Positions 16,903 to 27,073 of a stretch of 64,000 bases of DNA are shown here, piece by piece. Position 1 is the first letter of the stretch. Every line of letters starts with the position of its first letter. The stretch comes from Motiliproteus sp. MSK22-1. Lineage in GTDB: Bacteria > Pseudomonadota > Gammaproteobacteria > Pseudomonadales > Balneatricaceae. The position numbers and the translations under genes are program-made. The notes beneath the pieces are model-generated. The model searched no databases. It was not told the origin of the DNA and was given only the letters and a program-made list of their open reading frames with translations. The DNA lies in contig NZ_MIEQ01000010.1 of NCBI RefSeq assembly GCF_001968815.1, positions 59,967 to 123,966 on the forward strand, given 5' to 3'.

Positions 16903-19101
16903 GTGAACAGCCTTTTTATGCAGATCAGAAATATAAACATAATTTGCGTGTTGGTCTTCATGATTATTGTGGCCATTGGTGCCTATTGGACCCATGTCAG
17001 TAAGTCATTATTTGATAATGAACAGCGTTTGCTAATGAATGATATTGTTGGTGCGGAAGCGTCGGCAATAGAACGTCGCTTATCACGCTCTCTTTCTACA
17101 ACCTATATTCTGGCCCAGGAAATCAAGCGTAACAATGGCATATTTGAGAACTTTGAAAGCTATGCTGAAGAGGTTATCAGTACCATTGGCGGTGTATCAA
17201 ACCTTCAGTTAGCACCTAGCGGAATCATCCGTCAAATATATCCCTTGGGCGGAAACGAAAAAGCGATCGGCCATAATATTCTCAATGACGACGATAGGAG
17301 ACGGGAAGCTCAGTTGGCTGTAGCTGAAAAACGTCTGACCTTAGCCGGTCCATTTGAGTTACTTCAAGGAGGGGTTGCGGTTATAGGGCGTAATCCTGTA
17401 TTTCTTAATCAGGGAGGTGTTGAGGAGTTTTGGGGCTTCGCTTCTGCTCTTATATATCTTGATGATCTTTTAGACGTTACCGAGTTAAGGAATCTTGAGC
17501 GGCGGGGTTATAGCTATCAACTGTCTCGTTTGCACCCTGATAGCGGCAGCGTGAACGTATTCGCAAGATCTCAACAGGCACTTTCCGGCAATAGTCTGTC
17601 CGTTGCTGTCAATGTTCCTAACAGTCAATGGACCCTGACTATGAGTCGGAACCCTCCTGGCTCGATAATAAGCCGAACATTCTGGGGGTACCTTGCAAGC
17701 CTCCTGGTGGCCTGTGTCTTGGTTTACCTGCTGTATTCAGTGTTACAGCATCCCCTCAAATTACAGCGGGAAATTACGGAAAAAACCCAAATACTGGACG
17801 ACATGCTGTCTTATGATAATCTGACGGGGCTTCCCAATCGTCATTTGTTGAGTAAGATTCTGGCCAATACGATTGCTGAATCCGAGCATTATTATACTCA
17901 GGCTGCATTTTTGTTTTTTGACTTGGATGACTTCAAGAGAATTAATGATTCAATGGGTCATGACGCTGGTGACCACTTACTGAAACAGATCGCTGAACGA
18001 TTGAGAGATGCCGTTAGGGAAGAGGATGTTGTCGCCAGGCTGGGCGGTGATGAGTTCGGCATGTTGCTGCAAAACGTTGAGTCTGAAACTCAGGTTGCAA
18101 CCATTGCTGATGAGGTACTGGCGGTGATGGAGGAGCCAGTCAAGATAGAGTCTCGTGAGTATACGATTTCTACCTCAATTGGAATTGTCATGATCCCATC
18201 TGATGGAAGTCAGGTTCCTACGTTGTTTCAAAATGCTGATATGGCCATGTATGCGGCGAAAAAAGAAGGTAAACGAACCTTCTGTTTCTATAACGAAGAA
18301 ATGCAGGCCTCTGTTCTTCAGCAGCTGCGTATCGAAGAAGAGCTGCAAGGGGCTTTGGATAACCATCAGTTTTCCCTGAACTATCAACCTCTAGTGGACT
18401 TGGTGGACGACTGTGTCTGTGGTTATGAAGCATTAATTCGCTGGTATCACCCGGAGCGGGGCATGATATACCCCGACAGTTTTATTCCGGTGGCTGAAGA
18501 GACCGGAAAAATTGTTGATATCGGCTATTGGGTTATCAGGGAGACCTGCGAGTTTATCAAACTGCGAAAGTTACGGGGTGAAGTCTCTGTACGGATTGCC
18601 GTAAACTTATCAACCAAGCAGTTTAACGACCCCAATCTGGTTTCCTTTATTACCCAGGTCCTTGAAGATACGGGTGTTGAGCCACGTCTTTTGGGTATCG
18701 AGATCACGGAAACTATTCTGATGAAGGATGTCGGTGACGCTATCATGAAGCTGGATCAGCTTAAGGGGAAGGGCATTACCGTATCCATCGATGATTTTGG
18801 TACAGGCTACTCTTCCCTGGCTCAGCTGAAGCGGCTTCCAGTAGATACATTAAAAATTGATCGTAGTTTTGTTATGGACATGGACAGTGACTGGAGTGAT
18901 CGCATGATCGTAGAGGGGGTGATAGCCATGGCTCATAAGCTGTTGCTTCGAGTGGTTGCTGAAGGGATTGAAAGTGAAAAACATTTAGCCCTTCTCAAAA
19001 AATATGGCTGTGATGTCGGCCAGGGATATCTGTTTGGAAAGCCTGTTCCTGCCGATGATATCTGTCCCTCCCATACAGTGCAGTCGAGAGCACAGGGCTA
19101 G
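16903..19101 (+). CDS. CHASE-GGDEF-EAL membrane c-di-GMP signalling protein
   Basis: 732 residues. TM1 is at about 11-29. A periplasmic CHASE domain follows at about 65-240 (GVSNLQLAPSGIIRQIYP, LAGPFELLQGG, WGFASALIYLDDLL). TM2 is at about 262-280. The GGDEF domain has an intact GGDEF at 381-385 and an I-site REED at 372-375. The EAL domain has EAL at 509-511 and DDFGTGYSSL further on. Both catalytic signatures are present, so it may synthesise and degrade c-di-GMP under control of an external small molecule. The start is GTG 16903 without a strong ribosome binding site; ATG 16918 is an alternative. The downstream RND genes are convergent. Confidence 0.9.
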   Translation: MNSLFMQIRNINIICVLVFMIIVAIGAYWTHVSKSLFDNEQRLLMNDIVGAEASAIERRLSRSLSTTYILAQEIKRNNGIFENFESYAEEVISTIGGVSNLQLAPSGIIRQIYPLGGNEKAIGHNILNDDDRRREAQLAVAEKRLTLAGPFELLQGGVAVIGRNPVFLNQGGVEEFWGFASALIYLDDLLDVTELRNLERRGYSYQLSRLHPDSGSVNVFARSQQALSGNSLSVAVNVPNSQWTLTMSRNPPGSIISRTFWGYLASLLVACVLVYLLYSVLQHPLKLQREITEKTQILDDMLSYDNLTGLPNRHLLSKILANTIAESEHYYTQAAFLFFDLDDFKRINDSMGHDAGDHLLKQIAERLRDAVREEDVVARLGGDEFGMLLQNVESETQVATIADEVLAVMEEPVKIESREYTISTSIGIVMIPSDGSQVPTLFQNADMAMYAAKKEGKRTFCFYNEEMQASVLQQLRIEEELQGALDNHQFSLNYQPLVDLVDDCVCGYEALIRWYHPERGMIYPDSFIPVAEETGKIVDIGYWVIRETCEFIKLRKLRGEVSVRIAVNLSTKQFNDPNLVSFITQVLEDTGVEPRLLGIEITETILMKDVGDAIMKLDQLKGKGITVSIDDFGTGYSSLAQLKRLPVDTLKIDRSFVMDMDSDWSDRMIVEGVIAMAHKLLLRVVAEGIESEKHLALLKKYGCDVGQGYLFGKPVPADDICPSHTVQSRAQG

Positions 19102-19199
19102 AGGTGAACTCCCGGATCCTCTTTCGATGATTTTAAGCCTTGAATAGGCTGGTTGATCCGTCAAACAAAAGCTGGCGTACCTATTGATAAAATTTACGG

Positions 19200-22100
19200 C
19201 TAGGAAACAGCCGCTTCCTCGTTGTCAGTTTCGTTCATAGAACGGCGTTGTTTTGCTCGGCGTCGCATACTAAGACGAAATAGCAATGGAATCACAAACA
19301 GGGTTAGCAGCGTAGAGAAGCCAAGTCCCCAGACTATAGCGGTAGCTACCGGTCCCCAGATCAGCGACTTTCCACCCAGTCCAACGGCTAAGGAGAAGAG
19401 GCCTGCAACCGTTGTCAGAGTCGTGATGAGTATTGGTATTACCCGTCTGCGGGCTGCATAAAGTGTGGCATGCAGCAAACTCATTCCTGAGTCGAGTCGG
19501 GTATTGGCGGCAGAGATCAGTACAATGGCTGCATTGACCGCTATGCCTGCCAATGCGACTACACCATACATGGTAAACAGGCTTAAGGGATTCTGCGTTA
19601 TCATCAGCCCCAGTACGACCCCCGTAAAGGCCATGGGCACGGTTGCCAAAATCATAAAGGGCTGCCAATAACTCTTGAATTGAGTACCTAGAATCAAATA
19701 CATCAATCCGATACCGAAGATAAATAATGTGCCGATGGCGTCCATACTGTCCTGGATATCATCAAGCTCACCGGAAAAGTCCAAATCGATGGTGGGATAG
19801 GTTGAAGCCAACCCAGTCCAGCGCTCCTGAATAATGTTGTTTGCCGTGACCGTATCGATGCCTCCTTCGACAATATCGGCTTCGACGGTAATCGCCCTGC
19901 GAAAGTTGTAGTGCCTGATATTCCCCAGAGATTGATGACGTTGTTGTATAACAAGCTCAGATAAAGGAATGCTGCCTCCCTCTTGCAGGGGGAGGCGATA
20001 GTTCAGCAGGGTTTCCAGATCGGGTCTGGATTCAGGATCAGCACGGACTCTCACTTCCAGCTTTTCGCCCTTGTCACGCATACTGGCGACGACTTCCCCA
20101 TCCACCAGTAATCTCAGCATCCGACGAATATCGGGTGGGTTCAGGCCTGCGCGATTGACTGCGTCAGCATTCAGTTCCAGCGTCAGCTCATAGCGGCCAC
20201 GGCTGGCATCATCCTGTATATCTATAACATCCGGGATTTGGGCTAAAATTTCGCGGAGACTGTTGGCCGCCTTGCGTAATTCCTGATAGTTGTCGCCTCT
20301 GACTTTGACAGAAATTGGTTTGGAGACGGGAGGACCTCCTGCGAGCCTCAAAAATGATATCTTTGCTGAGCCAGCGAGAGGATTTACTGCCTTGCGTACA
20401 TCGTTAAGCATGGCATCAACGGTTCTTAGATCTTCAGTCTTAGGGTTTAATCCCACCAGTATTTGTCCGTATTGATCACCGATTCGAGGTTCTGTTTCGG
20501 TAAACATTTGTCCTGCGTAACTGGCAATTGCGCGAACCTCTCCATCAAGAACCCGCTCTCTGACTTTAGCTTCTATCTCTGATACTTTTTCCATTGTGAG
20601 CTGCACAGGGGTCGCAGAGGGCATTTCAATGTTGACATAAAATAAGCGAATTGGGTCTGAGGCAAAAAAGTCCATTTTGATCATCCCTGCACTGATAGCT
20701 CCGATGGAGGCGATAAAAGGAATGATCGCCAATGCCAGAGATATCATTGGCCGTCTCAGCGCCTTAATCAGTAATCTCACATAGCTGATTTGTACGCGGT
20801 GGGTAAGACTTTCTCGCAGTTTCTGCAATCGTGACGGATTAGTGAATTTGATCTTTGCCGCCATAACATGAGCGGGAAGCATCCAAAAAGCTTCAACCAG
20901 ACTGATTAACAGCGCGATAGTCACAACCATAGGAATAACGCGCATAAATTCGCCGAGAATACCGGGAAGCAACATCAGCGGCATAAACGCTGCGATGGTT
21001 GTCAGAACTGCCGTGGTTACCGGCTTGCCGACTTCCTTAAGGGCTTCCAGTGCTGCATTTAGCGGGGCAACACCTCTTTGTAGACGATAATAGATTGACT
21101 CCACCACTACCACAGCATCATCCACCAGCATACCGAGTACTATAACCACACCTAACAGGACGGTGACGTTAAGTGTCTCTCCTATCCCTGAAAGTATCCA
21201 GAAAGTCCCGGCCAGGATAAAAGGTATACCGATAGACGTCAGCAGGGCGATGCGGGATCCCAAAAAAGCCCAGGTCACCAGGAGAACCATGAGCAAGCCA
21301 ATGTAGGCATTGTTTTGCATGATAGCGATGGATTCACGGGTCTGTACTGTTTGATCATCAATCAGTATCAGGTCAACACCAGTAACATTCGATAGCGCTT
21401 TACGACTTTCCAGATAGTCTCTGACTCGCTCAACCAGTTCCAGGGTATTGGCATTGTCTTTTTTCATGATGGCCATAAGAACAGCAGGCTTACCATCGAC
21501 CCTTACCATTTTGGTGGGTTTTTCTCTGGATCGTTCAACCTGAGCGACTCGGCCCAAGAGCACCTCGCTGTTTGTGCCAATGATTGGTCGCTTGGCCAAA
21601 TGCGATGGAGCAGCATGGGTCCCCACTAAGCGTACCAACCAGCTTTGATTATTCTGGGTCAGGCTTCCTGCTGCGCTGTCTTCAAAAAAGGCTCTGACGG
21701 TGTCTGCAATTTGATTCGGAGATACACCGAGGTTTTCAAGCTCCTTAAGATCAAAATTAACTTGTAGCTCCGGGTCATTAAGGGCTACCGGGTCAACCCG
21801 AGAGACTCCGGTAAGGCGCTTAAGATCTTTTTCTATACTACGGGCCTGTAGTCGCAGGTTTTCGTCGTCTGCCAGTGCTGTTATGGCAATCGTGGCCGCA
21901 GGGTATGCGTTAGCGCTGGTTATTTCCAGAATTAGTGAATCCTCTGCCGCCTCCGGCAGTTCATCTTCACTGTTCTGTATTTCTCTGCGAAGGTCAGCCA
22001 CTCTCTTATCAAATGTTCGGTCATCGATATCTTCAAAACGAATCAGTAAGCTGGAAATATTTTCGCGACTGTTGCTCGACATAAATTTGATATCGGCAAT

Positions 22101-22313
22101 ATTACGAATGGCATCTTCCAGAGGGTCAGTGACTCGTTTTTCCACATCGCTGGCAGAGGCGCCGGGTAAGACTGTTGTGACAACCAACCAATTGAAATTG
22201 ATGCTGGGGTCCTGTTGCCTGGGAAGCATCTGGTAGGATAGAAAACCAATCAGTAGTACGAGTACAAAAGCCAGATTAGCGAGCACATGGTTTTGAAGTA
22301 AGCGAGCCAACAC
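19200..22313 (-). CDS. RND efflux pump inner-membrane subunit (HAE1 type)
   Basis: 1037 residues, the usual AcrB-like size. TM1 is at about 10-27. Two large periplasmic loops (about 35-330 and 560-850) separate two six-helix bundles. TM4 carries the paired acidic residues of proton-driven pumps (GMLVDDAVVVVESIY). It should export small hydrophobic compounds, with the adaptor encoded upstream; no outer-membrane TolC gene is nearby. It starts at GTG 22313, which overlaps the adaptor's TAG by one base (TAGTG), so translation is coupled. The substrate cannot be predicted. No dedicated regulator gene is adjacent. Confidence 0.92.
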   Translation of the reverse strand: MLARLLQNHVLANLAFVLVLLIGFLSYQMLPRQQDPSINFNWLVVTTVLPGASASDVEKRVTDPLEDAIRNIADIKFMSSNSRENISSLLIRFEDIDDRTFDKRVADLRREIQNSEDELPEAAEDSLILEITSANAYPAATIAITALADDENLRLQARSIEKDLKRLTGVSRVDPVALNDPELQVNFDLKELENLGVSPNQIADTVRAFFEDSAAGSLTQNNQSWLVRLVGTHAAPSHLAKRPIIGTNSEVLLGRVAQVERSREKPTKMVRVDGKPAVLMAIMKKDNANTLELVERVRDYLESRKALSNVTGVDLILIDDQTVQTRESIAIMQNNAYIGLLMVLLVTWAFLGSRIALLTSIGIPFILAGTFWILSGIGETLNVTVLLGVVIVLGMLVDDAVVVVESIYYRLQRGVAPLNAALEALKEVGKPVTTAVLTTIAAFMPLMLLPGILGEFMRVIPMVVTIALLISLVEAFWMLPAHVMAAKIKFTNPSRLQKLRESLTHRVQISYVRLLIKALRRPMISLALAIIPFIASIGAISAGMIKMDFFASDPIRLFYVNIEMPSATPVQLTMEKVSEIEAKVRERVLDGEVRAIASYAGQMFTETEPRIGDQYGQILVGLNPKTEDLRTVDAMLNDVRKAVNPLAGSAKISFLRLAGGPPVSKPISVKVRGDNYQELRKAANSLREILAQIPDVIDIQDDASRGRYELTLELNADAVNRAGLNPPDIRRMLRLLVDGEVVASMRDKGEKLEVRVRADPESRPDLETLLNYRLPLQEGGSIPLSELVIQQRHQSLGNIRHYNFRRAITVEADIVEGGIDTVTANNIIQERWTGLASTYPTIDLDFSGELDDIQDSMDAIGTLFIFGIGLMYLILGTQFKSYWQPFMILATVPMAFTGVVLGLMITQNPLSLFTMYGVVALAGIAVNAAIVLISAANTRLDSGMSLLHATLYAARRRVIPILITTLTTVAGLFSLAVGLGGKSLIWGPVATAIVWGLGFSTLLTLFVIPLLFRLSMRRRAKQRRSMNETDNEEAAVS

Positions 22314-23440
22314 TAGTTTGTCTCCACTTTCTGTTCTTTCGGGTTAGCCTTGATGGCAATAGCATCGCCGTCATTAACGATCAGGCGACCGTCGAAAATC
22401 AGCTTGGCATTGGTAGCAAAATCGACTTTTGCCGGCTGTCCCTCAATCGCATCAGGCATTGGCTGAAAGCGAGCCCTGTTTTCGTCCTGAAGCATGACCC
22501 CCAATAGGCTTTTCCCTTCTTGTTTACGCTGTACCAGCAGGGAGGCAGGAAGGTAAGCAGTTGTTGATTGCCAAACAAGGCGACCGGCTGCACCTGCCGG
22601 GGCAGATTCTGCTGAAAACTCAAAGCGTGCGTCCTGTGTGCGCATCTGGGTGTCTACAACCGGGAGCAGGCGTCGAAGTTTCATGGGGTATTTCTTATTC
22701 AGGTAGAAAAAGTAAAGCTTTGCTGTTGGAGCGGGAAGTTGATCAGGACGCAGTTGAGCGCTTACTTCCAAAGCACTGAGTTGCTGTAATCTCAGTAGTG
22801 GCGTCCCTGGGCTGGCAAGTTCTCCCTGATTAGAGATTCGTTCGCGGACCACACCGCTAAAGGGAGCTGTAATAAGACAGTGTTCTGTCTGGAGGCGGTA
22901 CTGAACCACCCTCTGTTGCTGAAAAGCTCGCTTTGCCTTTATTACCGCTAAATCAGTTTCACGCTGTTCTACTTGTTCATCACTAATATTGCGCTGTTTT
23001 TTCAAGCTACGGGCTCGAGCAAGCTGGGAGGCAGACAGTCGTTGCTGGGAGTCTAATTCTTTTAGCAGTGACAGCTGGGAATCCAGTTGTGAGCGATAGT
23101 TCCGACAGTCCAGTTCGACCAGTAAATCACCTTTTTCTACAAGATCCCCGACGCGCACAGCAATTGTATCAATCCTTGCCATAATTTCTGAGCTTAGTCG
23201 GCTATCATTCAAGCTGTGGGTGGTTGCGGGAGCGCTAAACTCAGGGTAAATCAAATACTCACTTAACGGTGCGCTGGTAATCTCTGTTGCTGCTGTTGCC
23301 AGGCTGCTGATACTGAAGATGGCAAAGAGTTTTCCAAGGTGCAAGAAGGCCTTACCAGACCATGTTGATCCCATCAGTGTACTCCGGTGTTCAGATTCCC
23401 TGTCAGGGGGAATTGTCGGGGGATCGATATTATGGCTCAA
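22313..23440 (-). CDS. RND efflux periplasmic adaptor (membrane fusion protein)
   Basis: 375 residues. A hydrophobic segment at about 37-51 follows a longer-than-usual N-terminus, so the real start may be ATG 23374 (residue 23, MGSTWSGKAF). A split lipoyl (barrel-sandwich) domain surrounds a helical hairpin (about 120-175). IDTIAVRVGDLVEKGDLL is its first half and APFSGVVRERISNQGELASPGTPLL its second. Beta-barrel and membrane-proximal domains follow. It links the RND subunit to an outer-membrane channel. It is first in a two-gene operon with the pump. Confidence 0.9.
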   Translation of the reverse strand: MSHNIDPPTIPPDRESEHRSTLMGSTWSGKAFLHLGKLFAIFSISSLATAATEITSAPLSEYLIYPEFSAPATTHSLNDSRLSSEIMARIDTIAVRVGDLVEKGDLLVELDCRNYRSQLDSQLSLLKELDSQQRLSASQLARARSLKKQRNISDEQVEQRETDLAVIKAKRAFQQQRVVQYRLQTEHCLITAPFSGVVRERISNQGELASPGTPLLRLQQLSALEVSAQLRPDQLPAPTAKLYFFYLNKKYPMKLRRLLPVVDTQMRTQDARFEFSAESAPAGAAGRLVWQSTTAYLPASLLVQRKQEGKSLLGVMLQDENRARFQPMPDAIEGQPAKVDFATNAKLIFDGRLIVNDGDAIAIKANPKEQKVETN

Positions 23441-23627
23441 TAACCAATCCCTGCGGTTTTGAGAGGTTGATCAGGGTTGTGACGAAGGTTCTGTCATTAC
23501 CCGTCTTTGTTGCTGTGCATTAAAGTTGCCTGGTAAACATATCTCAACTGGGTGGAGTAGATCAATCAGTGATTAAAAAAAGCCACTTCGGGGAGGGATT
23601 CGATGCAGGGAGGTGGTTGGAACTTCA

Positions 23628-23645
23628 GGGAGGCTGCTGCCTCCC
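23628..23645 (-). terminator. hairpin after acuI
   Basis: GGGAGGC-TGCT-GCCTCCC is a perfect 7-bp stem 51 nt past the acuI stop. There is no T-run, so function as a terminator is uncertain. Confidence 0.4.
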
Positions 23646-23695
23646 TTAATGATTACCCCTGCATGCTATCTGTTCGCTATTCTTTACTGTGATGC

Positions 23696-24694
23696 TTAAG
23701 CTTGCAGGTCAACGACAACCCGGCCTTGGACCTGACCTTTAATAATGGCCTGGGCCAGTTCTGGAAGTTCCTCCAGAGAGGCTACCTGATTGATAGCATT
23801 AAGCATATTTTCGGGTAGCTCCGCCGCTAAGCGATTCCAGGCTTGAGTTCGTCTTTCTATCGGGCACATTACAGAATCCACACCCTGAAGCCGTACATTG
23901 CGAAGGATAAACGGCATGACTGTCGTGGGTAGTTTAAAATCAGCTGCGAGGCCACAAGCCGCAACGCAGCCGCCGTAGTTGGCTTCTGCTAACAGCCTCG
24001 CAAGGATATCACCACCGACGGTATCAATTGCTCCAGCCCATCGGGATTTTTCTAAAGGGCGCGAGCGTTCTGCCATTTCTTTTCTGCTCAACAGTATGCT
24101 GGCGCCGAGTTGACGCAGATAGTTGTGGCTTGATTCACGGCCAGTGATGGCCGCTACCTGATACCCCAGTTTTGCCAGCAGGGCAACGGCGACACTACCG
24201 ACCCCACCTGCTGAGCCGGAAACGACAACGGGTCCATCCGCTGGTTGGACGCCATTATCTTCAAGTGCCATGACACAAAGCATCGCGGTCAGTCCTGCGG
24301 TTCCTACTGCCATCGATTGCTGGGTGCTGAGCCCTTGAGGTAGCGGAACTAGCCATTCGGGTCGTACTTTTTGATATTGGCTGTAGCCTCCCCAGTATTT
24401 CTCGCCAACGCTCCATCCGGTAAGAACGACTCTGTCACCGGTCTGATACGAGCTGGTACCACCATCAACAACAGTGCCCGCCAGGTCAATGCCCGGCACC
24501 ATTGGCCAGGTGTGTACAATTTTCCCCGTGCCAGTCAGCGCCATGCCGTCTTTATAGTTGAGACTGGAGTATTCCACCTTCACCAATACTTCTTCATCAG
24601 GCAGATCTGCTGCGGATAGTTGCTCAATTGCCGCATGTGTCTTGCCTTCGTCGTCTTTGCGCAGTACCAGCGCATTGAAAGTAGAATCCGTCAT
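23696..24694 (-). CDS. acuI: acrylyl-CoA reductase / YhdH-type quinone oxidoreductase
   Basis: 332 residues of the medium-chain dehydrogenase family, AcuI/YhdH branch: no catalytic zinc ligands, substrate entrance YSSLNYKDGMALTG, and Rossmann motif SGSAGGVGSVAVALLAKLGY with the AITGR segment that favours NADPH. The family reduces acryloyl-CoA to propionyl-CoA, detoxifying acrylate from DMSP or 3-hydroxypropionate metabolism, which suits a marine organism. No DMSP lyase or CoA ligase is adjacent, so the physiological substrate is inferred. It is divergent from a FadR-type regulator with a matching operator between them. Confidence 0.85.
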   Translation of the reverse strand: MTDSTFNALVLRKDDEGKTHAAIEQLSAADLPDEEVLVKVEYSSLNYKDGMALTGTGKIVHTWPMVPGIDLAGTVVDGGTSSYQTGDRVVLTGWSVGEKYWGGYSQYQKVRPEWLVPLPQGLSTQQSMAVGTAGLTAMLCVMALEDNGVQPADGPVVVSGSAGGVGSVAVALLAKLGYQVAAITGRESSHNYLRQLGASILLSRKEMAERSRPLEKSRWAGAIDTVGGDILARLLAEANYGGCVAACGLAADFKLPTTVMPFILRNVRLQGVDSVMCPIERRTQAWNRLAAELPENMLNAINQVASLEELPELAQAIIKGQVQGRVVVDLQA

Positions 24695-24867
24695 GACTGA
24701 CCTCTCTTAACTGTATGTTCTTAACTACCTGATATGTTCTTAACTGCCTGTTCCTGACAGTCTGTACATTTACGTTTTTAGTGTTACCTGATCATTACTT
24801 TAGTCCAATCTCCGTTCAGCGTAACAAGGCTATCTTGATAGAACGGTTACGCTAAGTCTTATTTGTA

Positions 24868-24884
24868 TATTTGTCAAACAAATA
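24868..24884. promoter_or_regulatory. FadR/GntR-type operator between acuI and the regulator
   Basis: TATTTGTCAAACAAATA is a perfect inverted repeat with 7-bp arms. It fits the FadR-subfamily pattern T-N-GT-N3-AC-N-A. It lies 77 nt before the regulator ATG, near its likely promoter. Confidence 0.65.
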
Positions 24885-24960
24885 GATAAATAGTGGTTGT
24901 ATGTTATAGTTGTCGCTGCCATCGCTGTTTTAAATGGTACTTACTTAGGAAAATCACTAT

Positions 24961-25680
24961 ATGGCTATTCATTACGAACCTCTTGAAACTCAGAGCCTCG
25001 CCAAGCAGATAGCAGACAAGATTCGTTCGGCCATTCTTGATGGTCGTCTCAAGGTTGATGAGCGTTTGCCCACGGAGGAGGAACTTGCGGTCAAATTTGC
25101 CGTGTCCCGTCCGACTATTCGGGAAGCCCTGAAGCGTCTGGCTGCTCAGAATCTGGTACGTTCTCGCCGCGGACCTGCTGGGGGGACTTTTATTAAACGG
25201 CCAACCCCTGACGAGCTTCGTCGTTCGGTGGCTACATCGGCGACCCTGATGGTGACATTTGGAGAATTTGATGTTGATGCCATTACTGAGGCACGCCGGG
25301 AAATGGAGAGACTTTGTTTACGTTTAGCCATTAGCCGACGCAATGAAGATTACTTAAAGCGTATGGCCACAGAGGTGGAGTTGCAGCGCTCTGATATTAG
25401 TGATGAGGAATTTTGTGCCTCAGATATTCGTTTCCATCAAACGCTTGTGGATGCAACGGCGAACCCTGTATTACAGTTTAATATGGTTTCTGTTATCGAG
25501 GCCTTGCAGCCATTGATGAATATGATAGCCAATCGTTTTCGGGAACGAGAGGCCATCGTTGAGTATCATTACGCATTGTATCGTGCGATAAAGGATGAGG
25601 ATCTGGAAGCGGCGGAAAAAGCTCTGGATGATCTTATCGACTATCTGTGTGTACAGTATCACTCCGCTCAAAGGGGTTGA
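24961..25680 (+). CDS. FadR-subfamily GntR transcriptional regulator
   Basis: 239 residues. The winged helix-turn-helix (about 10-75) contains QIADKIRSAILDGRL and the recognition helix FAVSRPTIREALKRL. An all-helical FCD ligand domain covers about 90-225. Members respond to acyl-CoA or carboxylic acids. It is divergent from acuI and separated by a perfect TTGTCAAACAA palindrome, so it probably controls acuI and itself. TTAGGAAAA gives the ribosome binding site. Confidence 0.88.
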   Translation: MAIHYEPLETQSLAKQIADKIRSAILDGRLKVDERLPTEEELAVKFAVSRPTIREALKRLAAQNLVRSRRGPAGGTFIKRPTPDELRRSVATSATLMVTFGEFDVDAITEARREMERLCLRLAISRRNEDYLKRMATEVELQRSDISDEEFCASDIRFHQTLVDATANPVLQFNMVSVIEALQPLMNMIANRFREREAIVEYHYALYRAIKDEDLEAAEKALDDLIDYLCVQYHSAQRG

Positions 25681-25816
25681 TGCCAGATTTGACAGAATAA
25701 CTGCAGCTATCGTTTGAACAAGATTTTTGCAGATCAAAACATTTGTTCTGATTCTGTGTCTTTCAGCCAGCGGATTTAAGCGTAATGTTTCCCCCGTTGT
25801 CAGTACAGAATAAAAT

Positions 25817-27073
25817 CTAGACTGTTGCCTGCTGTTCGACTTCGTTACCCCAAAGCATCGCTTCCCTCCAGGCTGCCGAAATGAGATGTTCTTCCAGCTG
25901 AAGTACATTGGCCAGTTGACTGATGGCTCTGGCGTCTGCTGTCTCAATGGCTTCGGCAAGCCGAATGTAATGGCTGAAGTGGCTGTTACCTTCGCTTAGA
26001 CCCGCAGCAAGTGGCTCTGGTAGGGGCAAAATGGGGAGTAACTGCTCCATTCTTGTGTCTAGCATGACATCCAACAGAGAAAGTAAACCGAATAAAAACA
26101 GACTATCAGGTTCCTGTTGTTGATGATTAACATCGTCGCTGACCAACAGTTCGAAAAAGCGCCCACGAACAATCGACATCCGATAAAGTTCAGGGGTATT
26201 CTTATTCGTACCAGTGTCTGAAAGCACGACCATTCGTAGCCAGTATTTTAATCGCTTCATACCCAGTAACGAGATTGCGTGATGAATAGATCTGATCTTC
26301 ACTGAGAAGCAGAAAGCGGCGGAATTCAATAACCTAAGCAACCGAAAGGCTATACCAGGGTCTCTTTCAATTAACTGGGTATAGTCATTTGGGGTGGTCT
26401 CTGTGAGTTCTAACAGAGATAGAATTTTCAACTTGGATAAAGAGGTTGATGGTAGTTTTTTACCGGCAATCGTTTGCGGGTGGGCGAAGTAATACCCCTG
26501 AAAGAGGTCAAACCCCATCGCCTCTAAATGCGGAATCAGAGACGGGTCCTCCACCTTTTCCGCCAGTTTGAGAATTCGATCAGGTGCGCTGGCAACTACT
26601 TTGGCTATTTCATCCAATTCCATTCCGAGGATTTCAATTTTAACAATATCGGCATAGTCCATGAGTACAGAAAGGTCCGCTTCACCATGGTAATCGTCTA
26701 TGGCGATAAGGTAGCCATCCTGCTTCAGATCGATAACTGCTTGAATGACTTCAGGGCTTGCGGTCACGGTTTCCAGAACTTCTACAACAGTAATTGCGGG
26801 AGGAAGCCCTTTAGGGGCGCCGTTTAGCAAGAGCTTCTCAGTGTAATTGATAAATACTCTCTTGGAAGGGGTGTAATCGGTATCGGGACAAACCAGTCCG
26901 CTGGTGGCAACGCTAGCTGTTGCCAGATCGTAATCGTCAATTATTGCTTCTCGGCAATCGGCGCTTTTACGGTACAGCAGCTCGTAACCCCAAACCGTTC
27001 CTGCACGATCAAAGATGGGTTGTCGGGCGAAAAAAATATCGGAGTATATGCTATCCGAAGCTTTATTAGACAT
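25817..27073 (-). CDS. EAL-HDOD domain protein (YuxH type), catalytically degenerate EAL
   Basis: 418 residues. An N-terminal EAL-like domain (about 12-205) starts FARQPIFDRAGTVWGYELLY. The signature EAL is replaced by ELL at residues 31-33, and AIDDYHG replaces the usual DDFGTG stretch. A C-terminal HDOD domain covers about 210-395 (IHHAISLLGMKRLKYWL). The altered motif suggests a c-di-GMP or protein-binding role rather than phosphodiesterase activity. In other bacteria this architecture acts in signalling linked to motility or surface behaviour; which applies here is unknown. It is monocistronic and convergent with the FadR-type gene. Confidence 0.88.
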   Translation of the reverse strand: MSNKASDSIYSDIFFARQPIFDRAGTVWGYELLYRKSADCREAIIDDYDLATASVATSGLVCPDTDYTPSKRVFINYTEKLLLNGAPKGLPPAITVVEVLETVTASPEVIQAVIDLKQDGYLIAIDDYHGEADLSVLMDYADIVKIEILGMELDEIAKVVASAPDRILKLAEKVEDPSLIPHLEAMGFDLFQGYYFAHPQTIAGKKLPSTSLSKLKILSLLELTETTPNDYTQLIERDPGIAFRLLRLLNSAAFCFSVKIRSIHHAISLLGMKRLKYWLRMVVLSDTGTNKNTPELYRMSIVRGRFFELLVSDDVNHQQQEPDSLFLFGLLSLLDVMLDTRMEQLLPILPLPEPLAAGLSEGNSHFSHYIRLAEAIETADARAISQLANVLQLEEHLISAAWREAMLWGNEVEQQATV

